A stretch of DNA of 48,621 nucleotides from NCBI GenBank assembly GCA_017455565.1, contig JAFSZV010000082.1, positions 1 to 48,621 on the forward strand. Direction: 5' to 3'. This document shows positions 34,147 to 41,938 of this stretch, piece by piece. A program made the position numbers and the translations under genes. The DNA comes from Clostridia bacterium (GTDB lineage Bacteria > Bacillota > Clostridia > Oscillospirales > Butyricicoccaceae). Every line of letters begins with the position of its first letter. Positions within the stretch are counted from its first letter, which is position 1. A model generated the notes under the pieces. That model saw only the letters and a program-made list of their open reading frames with translations. It searched no databases and had not been told where the DNA came from.

Positions 34147-34773
34147 ACGTGGATTCTTGGCTTGCCGGATACAGCCGTTATTGGCATACTTAATCGTGGA
34201 CTTTATCCCGCGCTTCCGGCAAATACGGAGCACGCGCTTGTCATTGACCGGAATCCCGCGGTAGACCTCCAGATCGTCCCTGCGCCGCCGGTAGCCTTTC
34301 TCTGGCTCGTCCATGTGCATCTGCTCCAGCTTGTCAGCAATCTCCTCGTCTTCTTCCTGCCGAGGCGACAGATTGCCGCTGTTCCACTTGTAATAAGCAG
34401 AGTTGGAAATGTGCAGGCTGCCTCCACTCATTTTGTGTTTGAAGTCTCTGCCGCTATTATACACCTGAATCCAATTCCAGAGCTGCTTCTCTGAACGAAT
34501 TTTGTATTTTTGCAGAGTTTTTGAACGCTTCTACAGCCAGATAGATACTCTTGCACCGCTGTCAGCTTTGTTTCTTCACTATATATCCTGTTCTTTCCTG
34601 TTGCGATAAACGCAAGACTACCCTCAACTTCATACCGTGCTATCCACCGGCGGAGACTTTTCTCGTCCACTCCTGCCTTCCTTGCAGCCTCCGACTTACT
34701 GAGCTTCCCTGCAATGCAGTCTTGCACAAGCCTTGTTTTTTTCTTCTGCGCTTACTTTCGCCTTGTGTGGCAT
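34147..34773 (-). pseudogene. IS3-family transposase remnant (orfA and part of orfB)
   Basis: On the minus strand the start codon at 34773 gives MPHKAKVSAEEK, then a one-base insertion in an A-run breaks the frame. The next frame reads DCIAGKLSKSEAARKAGVDE and KSLRRWIARYEVEGS (helix-turn-helix of orfA). Near 34500 another shift leads to YNSGRDFKHKMSGG, and then orfB sequence appears: SAYYKWNSG, KGYRRRRDDLEV, NDKRVLRICRKRGIKST. The rve/DDE integrase core is lost after NNGCIRQAKNPR. The element is therefore dead, with at least two frameshifts and a deletion. Confidence 0.8.
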
Positions 34774-34870
34774 GACAATGCTCCCCCTTTGATGACAGTG
34801 TTTTTCTTTTTCACTGTCTCTCATAGAGGGAGCATATCAATGCGCGCCGGACTGTTTTTATCATCGTTTT
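34774..34870. other. Upstream end of the IS3 remnant
   Basis: It contains GACAGTG-TTTTTCTTTTT-CACTGTC (around 34794-34818), probably part of the IS left end or its promoter region. No gene is seen. Confidence 0.35.
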
Positions 34871-35308
34871 TTATGGATGAGAAGGCAGCTCGGCCACAAT
34901 GCTGTCGATTTCGTCCAGCAGGGGGGCCAAATCGGTGATGCTGGCCCGGGCATCCTCCATCCGACGGGCGAGGTCGGCGGTGCGGGTCTCGTCGCCTGCC
35001 GATTCAAAATACCGCTTTTGAAAAGCAGCGTCGGCATAGGCAGCCAACTGATATTCCTCTGCGTATTGGCTGTCGAAGGGCGCCACGTCATAATTGCTGT
35101 TGCGAAACTGGGTTATCATAGCGCCATAATCGCCTTGCCCCGCATACCAGGCAATGGACGAAAACTCATCCCGATTATACGCTTCTTTCAGTTTCGAGAC
35201 CATCCCGACGCCAGTGATAACGGCCACCAGCAGCATCACCACAATCACCGCGCTGAGCAGCCGCACAACGATGGACGGCTTTTCCCCTGCGTTTTTCTTA
35301 TTGCGCAC
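34871..35308 (-). CDS. Small membrane protein of unknown function (cluster gene 3)
   Basis: A 145-residue protein. A basic N-terminus (RNKKNAGEKPS) leads to one membrane helix (about 15-36), and the remaining 105 residues lie outside or are periplasm-like, acidic and helical (EAYNRDEFSSIAWYAGQGDY and later LARRMEDARASITDLAPLLD). The phrase YAGQGDYGAMITQF resembles segments of the other two cluster proteins (ERGDYAGFES, AAGDWEKLGQM), so the three share a repeated helical unit. It overlaps the upstream gene by 11 bases. I do not recognise a family. Confidence 0.65.
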   Translation of the reverse strand: MRNKKNAGEKPSIVVRLLSAVIVVMLLVAVITGVGMVSKLKEAYNRDEFSSIAWYAGQGDYGAMITQFRNSNYDVAPFDSQYAEEYQLAAYADAAFQKRYFESAGDETRTADLARRMEDARASITDLAPLLDEIDSIVAELPSHP

Positions 35309-36050
35309 CGAAGATCACCTCCTCCAGATAGACCGGCTGCCGGTTGCCGGGCATGGCTAAAAATTCTTCCAGCTTTTCGCTGTCGAGGCCGAGATAATAG
35401 TCCAGCATCCCGGTCATGGTCTCGCGCATATCTGCCGCATAGCCCATTTCGCTCTCCGAAAGCTCTTCCCACTTCAGCGCATAATTTACGTCACCGTAAA
35501 AGATAACGATGGAACTGCTCAAGTGCCGCAGATCACTGGGCACATCCCATTCCCGCCACGTTTCTGTCTCATCTCGGTGCAAAAACAGGCTTTCCATAAT
35601 GCGGATCAGATCGGCATACTCATCCGCGCAGTCAAGAAGCTTTTCATAGCCGGAAAAGACGCCATCATACGGGATCTTGTAATAGTCGGCGCAGGACTCA
35701 AAGCCCGCGTAATCGCCCCGCTCCAGATACTCGTCCAGCATGGCGCAGACGGGCGCAGGGTCGTGCTGGGTCGCACGGCGGCGAGCGTTTCCGGGGAATT
35801 GCCATGCCTGCTCCGACACCCCGGCCATGACCTCGATGGCGATCACCAGAAACAGGATCACCAGCACGAGGGGCAGAATGCGGGTGTAGCCCTTTGTCTT
35901 TTTGGTAACGGTTTTTTCGGCGGCGGAAAAACGCCGCTGAAAGCGCGCCATATCCTTCCGGTGCTGAACGGATTGCTCATTCGGCCGTCCGCAATAGGGA
36001 CATTCCTTGTCTTCCAGCGCGACTTCGCCGCCGCAATAAGGACATTTCAT
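35298..36050 (-). CDS. Zinc-ribbon membrane protein of unknown function (cluster gene 2)
   Basis: A 250-residue protein. The first 25 residues form a double zinc ribbon (CPYCGGEVALEDKECPYCGR). A basic stretch and one membrane helix (about 57-78, LPLVLVILFLVIAIEV) follow, then a 170-residue acidic helical domain (EYLERGDYAGFESCADYYKI, DCADEYADLIRIMESLF). The zinc ribbon would face the cytoplasm and the helical domain the outside. It lies three bases after the upstream gene. Similar zinc_ribbon-TM proteins of Clostridia have no assigned role. Confidence 0.75.
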   Translation of the reverse strand: MKCPYCGGEVALEDKECPYCGRPNEQSVQHRKDMARFQRRFSAAEKTVTKKTKGYTRILPLVLVILFLVIAIEVMAGVSEQAWQFPGNARRRATQHDPAPVCAMLDEYLERGDYAGFESCADYYKIPYDGVFSGYEKLLDCADEYADLIRIMESLFLHRDETETWREWDVPSDLRHLSSSIVIFYGDVNYALKWEELSESEMGYAADMRETMTGMLDYYLGLDSEKLEEFLAMPGNRQPVYLEEVIFGAQ

Positions 36051-36053
36051 CGG

Positions 36054-36830
36054 TTAAAACCCCTTTTCCTTCAAAATTGCTTCGCAGGTCTCATAAGCCG
36101 CAAAGCCGTTTTCTTCCACCTCGGCCCACAGCGTTTCCAGGTCGCCCGCAGTCAGGCGGAAGCGCTGCGCCATCTCCTCCAGCAGCGGGGCGCGCAATTC
36201 TTTCAGCGTCTCGTATTCTCCGCTAGGCAGCATGGGGCGCAGCCGCTCGAGGCCAAAGAGACAGGCCCCTTCAGTCAGCGTCCAGGAGGCGCTTTCCGTC
36301 CCGTTATCATAATCTTGCAAACAGTTTTTTACATAAAGCATCCGGCTGCAGAATGTGCAGAACGTATCATGTGGGTAATTATAAATGGGATGATTATCTT
36401 CCCATGCCTCGTCATACATTTGTCCGAGTTTTTCCCAGTCTCCGGCGGCATAGGCCTCGTCCAGCAGCGGAAAATATTCTATCTGCCAGCGCAGCTCGGC
36501 CTTGTCCCGGGCCGCCTCCTTCCGCTCCTTGACGCCGTGCAGGACAAAGCCCGTCACGATCACGGCCAGCAGGATCGCGCCGAAGATCAGCAGCCGCCCG
36601 CTCAGACGGCGCAGGTTTTTCTTCAGCTCTTCCTTCGGCTTTTCGCCCAACGCCGTCAGGTCGGTGCGGACACCCTCCAGCTTGTTCATATAGGTCGCCT
36701 CGGCGGCGGGGAGATACATGGTGCCGCAATAGGGGCAGTTGGGGATATCCGCGGAAAACGCCGCCCCGCAGGAGCGGCAGATCACGGTTTTCGGCTGCTG
36801 GGGCGCGGGCGGGTCTTGCCTGTCTTGCAT
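36054..36830 (-). CDS. Zinc-ribbon membrane protein of unknown function (cluster gene 1)
   Basis: A 258-residue protein. A zinc ribbon (ICRSCGAAFSADIPNCPYCG, about 17-36) is followed by a helical linker, one membrane helix (about 76-98, LLIFGAILLAVIVTGFVLH) and an acidic helical extracytoplasmic domain (PLLDEAYAAGDWEKLGQMYD, ENHPIY-type segment, TFCTFCSRM). It has the same plan as cluster gene 2, so the pair arose by duplication. An upstream GAGGAGG and a promoter at 36879-36907 make it the first gene of the cluster. Confidence 0.75.
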   Translation of the reverse strand: MQDRQDPPAPQQPKTVICRSCGAAFSADIPNCPYCGTMYLPAAEATYMNKLEGVRTDLTALGEKPKEELKKNLRRLSGRLLIFGAILLAVIVTGFVLHGVKERKEAARDKAELRWQIEYFPLLDEAYAAGDWEKLGQMYDEAWEDNHPIYNYPHDTFCTFCSRMLYVKNCLQDYDNGTESASWTLTEGACLFGLERLRPMLPSGEYETLKELRAPLLEEMAQRFRLTAGDLETLWAEVEENGFAAYETCEAILKEKGF

Positions 36831-36878
36831 ATTCGGGCCTCCTCGTTTCCGGCGCCGTTGGACCGGCGTTATTATTAT

Positions 36879-36907
36879 ATGATACTACAAAATATTTAAT
36901 TATGCAA
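36879..36907 (-). promoter_or_regulatory. Promoter of the zinc-ribbon cluster
   Basis: On the minus strand TTGCAT (36907-36902) and TATCAT (36884-36879) with a 17-base spacer; an overlapping TATAAT sits four bases downstream. The -35 lies about ten bases from the ISLre2 fragment. Confidence 0.55.
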
Positions 36908-36917
36908 GAGGGGCCGC

Positions 36918-37421
36918 TCACGGCGCTGCCGGTTTCTGCCGCGGGTTTGCCGCCCGTATCTTGTTCATGACCGTTTGCTTGGAAATCTGGCCTCCGGTGA
37001 TATACTTGCTGGCTCTTTCATACGACACCTTGCAGCTCGTTTCTACCAACGCCAAGCCGACGCCTTCGCTGATTCTTTCGTAGGCGTCCATGCCTGCAAT
37101 CTGGTCTACCGGATATTCATACCCGCCGCTGGCTTTCTTGTAGTAGGTTCGACGGTATTCCAGTTGGCCCAGCAGCGTCAGCACCTCGCGCTTGTCGCCT
37201 CGCCGCTCAATGCTCAATCCGGCTTCCTTCCGCCCGACCTTATCCTTCCTCAACAGCTCGTCCTGCTGTTCATAATAGGCTTGCAACAGCTCCATTGTCG
37301 CCTCAGCGATCCGCTGGCTGAAAAACGATTCCGCCGAGCTGACGTCTGTTTCCTTTCCAGAGAAGAATTCACAAAATTCCCTCTTGAGTTTTTCTGTAAT
37401 TTCGGTTATGATTCTTTCCAC
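36918..37421 (-). pseudogene. ISLre2-family (UPF0236) transposase, N-terminal fragment
   Basis: 167 residues starting MERIITEITEKLKREFCEFF and containing RRGDKREVLTLLGQLEYRRT, GMDAYERISEGVGLALVETS and CKVSYERASKYI. This is the N-terminal third of ISLre2 transposases (usually about 450 residues); the catalytic region is missing after SKQTVMNKIRAAN, where foreign sequence brings a stop. It is a dead fragment abutting the zinc-ribbon cluster promoter. Confidence 0.8.
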
Positions 37422-37887
37422 AGGGGACTCCTCTCTTCTCGTGGTTTGGGTTTGTGGTGAATCTATTAAACCACATGAGGTGCCCTCTGTCTTTATTTTT
37501 CCTACATTTATTTTACACTAAGCCCCTGCGGGGTGGCTACGCTTGCCTCAGGCTCAGAATCTAAGAGCAGCTTCGGGCTGATCCCTTGCCACGATAATGC
37601 CTGAAGACTCTGGTAAATCGCCATGCGCTGCGCTCCTTTCTGCGGGCGTCGCCCGCTGTTTTCTTTTGTGCCGGCAGGCACAAAACGCCGTCTGCAAGAC
37701 CGCACATACCACATTCATGTGGTATATAAGTGCGCCCTTGCTAAAAAGCAAGGGTATGGGGTCAGTCCCTTTCCCTTGCGTCCGTAGTCTGTAATCTTGT
37801 TATATCCGGCATTTTTTCATTATCGTGCTGGTAGATTTGTTCACGTGTTTGTGCTAAAATGAAAGCGTCTTTAGAGACAAATATTGG
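37422..37887. other. Non-coding, hairpin-rich stretch upstream of the ISLre2 fragment
   Basis: No supported gene. Visible hairpins are GCGGGCG-TC-GCCCGC-type (around 37645), GTGCC-GGCA-GGCAC (around 37669) and a perfect nine-base ATACCACAT-TC-ATGTGGTAT (37706-37725). Short frames on the minus strand here have no family features. It may be the outer end of the ISLre2 element or a leader RNA. Confidence 0.4.
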
Positions 37888-38025
37888 CAAGATTTGTAGA
37901 GATCCTTCTGACTCTAGGGTTGCACAAGAGCTCCCTTACCCACATTCATAACGAGCATCGGATTTTGCCCCCCAAATCCAGGACAGAGAAACAAAGCAGG
38001 CGTGACCATTGAGTCACGCCTGCTT
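37888..38025 (+). repeat. Dispersed repeat, copy B, with covarying hairpin
   Basis: Matches 12764-12913. It holds GATCCTTCTGACTCTAGGG, ATAACGAGCATCGGATTTTG and a 13-base stem AAGCAGGCGTGAC/GTCACGCCTGCTT (37994-38006 / 38013-38025). One stem pair differs from copy A on both arms (A-T to G-C) and keeps pairing. Confidence 0.75.
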
Positions 38026-38124
38026 CATATCCTTTTGGATGGTAGTTCCTTAGCTCAAAGTATCGTTTTTGTTCGAGCCCATCCCGTCGCTTCAAGAAGC
38101 ACAACAACGCAGCATTGTGTTTGG

Positions 38125-38246
38125 CACCTCACCCGTCAGCCTTGCGGCTGACAGCTTCCCCGCAAGGGGAAGCCATTGACTGGCGCGCTCTTCAGGCCTT
38201 CCCCTTGAGGGGAAGGTGGCCGAGCGAAGCGAGGTCGGATGAGGTG
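38125..38246. mobile_element. MITE-like palindromic element (about 122 bp)
   Basis: Terminal inverted repeats CACCTCACCCG (38125-38135) and CGGATGAGGTG (38236-38246) enclose three perfect hairpins: GTCAGCC/GGCTGAC, CTTCCCC/GGGGAAG and CCTTCCCC/GGGGAAGG. Elements of this make-up are scattered between genes in many gut Clostridia; that statement is from memory. No coding capacity. Confidence 0.65.
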
Positions 38247-38264
38247 GAGATGAGCGCAAACATA

Positions 38265-38302
38265 CGCTCGGGGCACCTTCCTTGCGGAGGGTACCCCGAG
38301 CG
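38265..38302. terminator. Long hairpin downstream of nfnB
   Basis: CGCTCGGGG (38265-38273) pairs with CCCCGAGCG (38294-38302), with further pairing inside. A TGTTTTTTG run lies on the plus-strand side; on the minus strand the hairpin follows nfnB by 25 bases with a weaker T-stretch. Confidence 0.6.
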
Positions 38303-38326
38303 GCTCTGTTTTTTGTTGAAAAACGC

Positions 38327-39739
38327 TTATTTGTTCTTGAGATATTCGTCGATGGAGGCGGCAGCCTGCTTGCCGGCGCCCATGGCCAGGATGACGGTGG
38401 CCGCGCCGGTGACGGCGTCGCCGCCGGCGTAAACGCCCTCGCGGGAGGTCAGTGCGTCTTCATTGACGATGATGCCGCCGTGGTTGTTCACGTCCAGACC
38501 CTTGGTGGTGTTCTTGATCAGGGGGTTGGGGTTGGTGCCCAGCGCCATGATAACGCAGTCCATCTCCATGTCGAACTCGCTGTCCTTGACCTCGATGGGA
38601 CGGCGGCGGCCCTTTTCATCGGGCTCACCCAGCTCCATCTTGATGCAGCGGATACCGCAGACCGAGCCGTTTTTGGGATCGCGGCGGTCGTCGGGGTTGT
38701 TGTAGCCCAGAATGGCCACGGGATTGGTCAGCGTGCGGAAGATAATGCCCTCTTCCTTGGCGTGCTCCACTTCCTCGGCACGGGCGGGCAGCTCCTTCTC
38801 CGAGCGGCGGTAGATGATGGACACGTCGGCGCCCAGGCGCTTGGCGCAGCGAGCCGCGTCCATGGCAACGTTGCCGCCGCCCACCACGGCCACCTTCAGG
38901 CTATGCTTGATGGGGGTGTCGGAGCCCTCGCGGTAGGCCTTCATCAGATTGATGCGGGTGAGAAACTCGTTGGCGGAATAAACGCCCTGCAGGTTCTCGC
39001 CGGGGATGTTCATGAACTTGGGCAGGCCGGCACCCGAGCCGATAAAGACGGCCTCGAAGCCCTTTTCGCCCATCAGCTCGTCGATGGTGATGGTTTTGCC
39101 GATAACGGTGTTGGTGCAAATTTCAACGCCCAGCGCCTTCAGGCCGTCCACTTCCTTCTGGACGATGGCTTTAGGCAGACGGAATTCGGGGATGCCGTAG
39201 ACCAGCACGCCGCCGGCCTTGTGCAGAGCCTCGAAGATGGTGACCTGATAGCCCAGCTTAGCCAGGTCGCCGGCGCAGGTCAGACCCGCAGGGCCAGAAC
39301 CGATGATGGCAACTTTGTGGCCGTTGGAAACGGGCTTGGCGGACGCTTCCTTGGCGTGGGCATTGTGCCAGTCGGCCACGAAACGCTCCATGCGGCCGAT
39401 GGCCACGGGCTCGCCCTTGACGCCGCGGACGCAGTACTTCTCGCACTGGCTCTCCTGCGGGCAGACACGGCCGCAGACGGCGGGCAGACTGGAGGTGCGG
39501 TGGATCACTTCATAAGCGCCTTCAAAATCGCCCTCGGCAACCTTGGCGACAAAATCGGGAATGTTGATCTGAACGGGGCAGCCGTTCTTGCAGGGCATTT
39601 TGGGGCAGCCCAGGCAGCGGGTAGCCTCTTCCATGGCCATTTCCTTGGTATAGCCCAGCGCCACCTCGTTAAAGTTGTGGCTGCGGACCTCAGGGTCCTG
39701 AGCGGGCATGGCGTGGCGGGGCATTTTCATATCAGCCAT
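38327..39739 (-). CDS. nfnB: NADH-dependent ferredoxin:NADP+ oxidoreductase, beta subunit (GltA-like)
   Basis: A 470-residue flavoprotein of the glutamate-synthase small-subunit fold. The N-terminal domain binds two iron-sulfur clusters (CLGCPKMPCKNGCPV, then CGRVCPQESQCEKYC). FAD binding is at IIGSGPAGLTCAGDLAKLGY and NADPH binding at VVGGGNVAMDAARCAKRLGA, with a C-terminal GGDAVTGAATVILAMGAG. Beside NfnA it forms the bifurcating enzyme that moves electrons between NADH, ferredoxin and NADPH. The start is at 39739, one base after the nfnA stop, with AGGAGGTC. A glutamate synthase small subunit is the alternative, but no large subunit is present. Confidence 0.9.
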   Translation of the reverse strand: MADMKMPRHAMPAQDPEVRSHNFNEVALGYTKEMAMEEATRCLGCPKMPCKNGCPVQINIPDFVAKVAEGDFEGAYEVIHRTSSLPAVCGRVCPQESQCEKYCVRGVKGEPVAIGRMERFVADWHNAHAKEASAKPVSNGHKVAIIGSGPAGLTCAGDLAKLGYQVTIFEALHKAGGVLVYGIPEFRLPKAIVQKEVDGLKALGVEICTNTVIGKTITIDELMGEKGFEAVFIGSGAGLPKFMNIPGENLQGVYSANEFLTRINLMKAYREGSDTPIKHSLKVAVVGGGNVAMDAARCAKRLGADVSIIYRRSEKELPARAEEVEHAKEEGIIFRTLTNPVAILGYNNPDDRRDPKNGSVCGIRCIKMELGEPDEKGRRRPIEVKDSEFDMEMDCVIMALGTNPNPLIKNTTKGLDVNNHGGIIVNEDALTSREGVYAGGDAVTGAATVILAMGAGKQAAASIDEYLKNK

Positions 39740-39740
39740 G

Positions 39741-40583
39741 TTATTTGACCTCCTTCTTGAACAGATTGCAGGCCTCGTCATAGGCGTGACGCTCGAATTC
39801 CTTATAGATCGCGCCGCGGGAGATTGCCTCGTCAAAGTCCACCTTGGAACCGTCGAAGTCGGGGCCGTCAACGCAGGCAAACTTGGTCTGGCCGTCTACC
39901 GTCAGGCGGCAGCCGCCGCACATGCCGGTGCCGTCGATCATGATGGGACACATGGAAACGATGGTCTTGATGCCGTATTTCTCGGTGGTCTTGCAGACGA
40001 ATTTCATCATGATGATGGGGCCGATGGCGATGACTTCGTCATACTGATTGCCAGCCTGGATCAGAGCGTCCAGCGCGTCGGTGACCAGACCCTTTTCCCC
40101 GTGGGTGCCGTCGTCTGTCATGACCTTGAGCTCGTCGGAACATGCCCGGAACTCATCTTCCAGAATGACGATGTCCTTGCTGCGGAAGCCGATGACCGAA
40201 TGGACCTCGCAGCCCTCGGCATGGAGCTTCTGCGCCACGGGCAGCGCGATGGCGCAGCCCACGCCGCCTCCAACCACGGCGACTTTTTTCAGGCCCTCGG
40301 TCTCGGTGGCGTTGCCCAGCGGACCCACGAAGTCCTGCAGGTAGTCGCCCTCGTTTTTGGCGTTGAGCTTGACGGTGGTGGCGCCTACCACCTGATAGAT
40401 GATGGTGACCAAGCCCTTTTCCCGGTCATAGCCGGCGATGGTCAGAGGGATGCGCTCGCCTTCCTCGTCTACACGAAGGATGATGAACTGGCCCGGTTCG
40501 GCCTTTTTGGCCACCATGGGGGCCTCAATGTCCATCAGCGTGACGGTAGCGTTGAGAGGCTTTTTTCTCGCGATACGATACAT
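39741..40583 (-). CDS. nfnA: NADH-dependent ferredoxin:NADP+ oxidoreductase, alpha subunit (PyrK-like)
   Basis: A 280-residue ferredoxin-NADP reductase-fold protein. FAD-binding barrel motifs include RIPLTIAGYD, the NAD part begins VAVVGGGVGCAIALPVAQKL, and the C-terminal [2Fe-2S] cysteines lie in MCGGCRLTVDGQTKFACVDG. This is the small subunit of Nfn (also SudB in sulfide dehydrogenase and PyrK in dihydroorotate dehydrogenase); pairing with NfnB decides the call. I start at the ATG giving MYRIARKK, as in relatives; an ATG two codons earlier (40589) has better ribosome-binding-site spacing. Confidence 0.9.
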   Translation of the reverse strand: MYRIARKKPLNATVTLMDIEAPMVAKKAEPGQFIILRVDEEGERIPLTIAGYDREKGLVTIIYQVVGATTVKLNAKNEGDYLQDFVGPLGNATETEGLKKVAVVGGGVGCAIALPVAQKLHAEGCEVHSVIGFRSKDIVILEDEFRACSDELKVMTDDGTHGEKGLVTDALDALIQAGNQYDEVIAIGPIIMMKFVCKTTEKYGIKTIVSMCPIMIDGTGMCGGCRLTVDGQTKFACVDGPDFDGSKVDFDEAISRGAIYKEFERHAYDEACNLFKKEVK

Positions 40584-40652
40584 AAGCATACCAGTCCTTC
40601 CTGAGAAAAATATTTGATAATTTGTTGTCAAAAATTCTGCTCACATAACGGC

Positions 40653-40681
40653 ATTATAACACTGTTGGCCCCGAAGGTCAA
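40653..40681 (-). promoter_or_regulatory. Promoter of nfnAB
   Basis: On the minus strand TTGACC (40681-40676) and TATAAT (40658-40653) with a 17-base spacer. Confidence 0.8.
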
Positions 40682-40757
40682 GTCCGCTTGCAAGAGTTTG
40701 GAAAGAATCGCAAAAAATCGCCGGAAAAGAAAAATCTTTCGGTTTTTTGCCGGAAAA

Positions 40758-40786
40758 CAAAAAGCAGAGCGGACTTCCGCTCTGCT
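40758..40786 (-). terminator. Terminator after degV
   Basis: An 11-base stem, AGCAGAGCGGA/TCCGCTCTGCT, is followed on the minus strand by TTTTTGTTTTCC. Confidence 0.85.
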
Positions 40787-40819
40787 CAATTTGCCAGATG
40801 CCGTTTGCCGAGCGCGTGC

Positions 40820-41695
40820 TCACCGTTCGGCGCCGATGTGGAACAGGGCCATGACGCCGGGGCCCGTGTGGGCGCCGATGACGGGGCCCACGTGGTTGAT
40901 GACCACGTCTTTCACGGGGACCTCCGCCCGGATGAGCTGCGCCAGATATTTCGCCTCGTCCAGGCAGTCGCCGTGGCTGATGAAGATCACCTGCTCCTCG
41001 GGCTTGATGATGGTCTCCTTCAGCTTATCCTTCATGGCGGCCAAGGACGCCCTGCGGCCCCGGACGGCGGTGATCTTGGTGAGACGGCCCTCGCCGTCGC
41101 AGTGCATCAACGGCTTCATTTGCAGCGCCGTGCCGATGATGGCGGTGGTCTTGCTCACCCGCCCGCCCCGGTGAAGATGGTTCAGGTCGTTGACGGTAAA
41201 CCAGTGGCAAAGATGGGCGCGGGTCTCTTCCGCGAAGGCGGCCGCCTCCTCGATGGAGTGGCCCTTTCCCTGCTCCTTTTGGGTGTGATACACCAGCAGG
41301 CCCTGCCCCAGCGAGGCGCACAGGGTGTCCACGGCGATGAGCTTGCGATCGGGATATTTTTCCCGGAGGTCGTTCATAGCGATGGCGCCATTTTGATAAG
41401 CGGCCGAAAGCGCCGAGGAAAAGCCCAGATACAAAACGTCCTTCCCCGACTGCAAATGGGGCTCGATGGCGGAAACAAAATCGCCTACGCTGGGTGCGGC
41501 GGTAACGGCGCGTTTGCCCTCCCTCATCAGGTCGTAAAAGGTCCTGATGGGGATCTCGCGGTGGTCGAGGTAGTTCTTATACGTATCCTTTTCCTCCACG
41601 GTGACGCTCAGGGGCACCACGGTGACGCCCAGACTGCCGGCCAGAGAGGCGGGCAGATCGCAGGAAGAATCGGTCATCAGCACGAAATCAGACAT
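40820..41695 (-). CDS. degV: DegV-family fatty-acid-binding protein
   Basis: A 291-residue DegV/EDD-fold protein. The opening FVLMTDSSCDLPASLAGSLG is the family signature, and GFSSALSAAYQNGAIAMNDL with VDTLCASLGQGLLVY forms the lipid-carboxylate region, ending INHVGPVIGAHTGPGVMALF. DegV proteins (FakB-like) present fatty acids to a FakA kinase; the partner is not in this window. The start at 41695 has AAAGGAG upstream. It has its own promoter and terminator. Confidence 0.92.
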   Translation of the reverse strand: MSDFVLMTDSSCDLPASLAGSLGVTVVPLSVTVEEKDTYKNYLDHREIPIRTFYDLMREGKRAVTAAPSVGDFVSAIEPHLQSGKDVLYLGFSSALSAAYQNGAIAMNDLREKYPDRKLIAVDTLCASLGQGLLVYHTQKEQGKGHSIEEAAAFAEETRAHLCHWFTVNDLNHLHRGGRVSKTTAIIGTALQMKPLMHCDGEGRLTKITAVRGRRASLAAMKDKLKETIIKPEEQVIFISHGDCLDEAKYLAQLIRAEVPVKDVVINHVGPVIGAHTGPGVMALFHIGAER

Positions 41696-41742
41696 AACAA
41701 TCTCCTTTCGAAGCAGAAGCAATCTAATCTGCTGTATTAGGT

Positions 41743-41771
41743 AGTATATCACAAAAAAACCGTCCTGTCAA
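41743..41771 (-). promoter_or_regulatory. Promoter of degV
   Basis: On the minus strand TTGACA (41771-41766) and TATACT (41748-41743) with a 17-base spacer and a TGA extended -10. Confidence 0.8.
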
Positions 41772-41878
41772 AGGGAAGCGGAAAAAAGTGGAAAAAAGAG
41801 GTACGCAGGGCTACAATACATGTTTGACAATCCTGCATTTCTTTGCAAAATCTTCGACGGCCTTCGCCGGAAAGACTC

Positions 41879-41906
41879 TTGCATTTTTCAAAAACTATGA
41901 TAGAAT
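41879..41906 (+). promoter_or_regulatory. Promoter of the DtxR/MntR-type regulator
   Basis: TTGCAT (41879-41884) and TAGAAT (41901-41906) with a 16-base spacer. Confidence 0.6.
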
Positions 41907-41938
41907 TAGATTAAAATAACAAAAAGGAGGCGCACCCC

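Noticed and set aside
34740..34773. A-run in the IS3 remnant as a programmed frameshift site
   Set aside because: IS3 programmed shifts lie between orfA and orfB and go -1; this one is at the start of orfA and needs +1, and later parts are also broken.
37508..37751. Short minus-strand frames in the hairpin-rich stretch
   Set aside because: Two overlapping frames of low-complexity character in a palindrome-rich region; no start signals worth calling.
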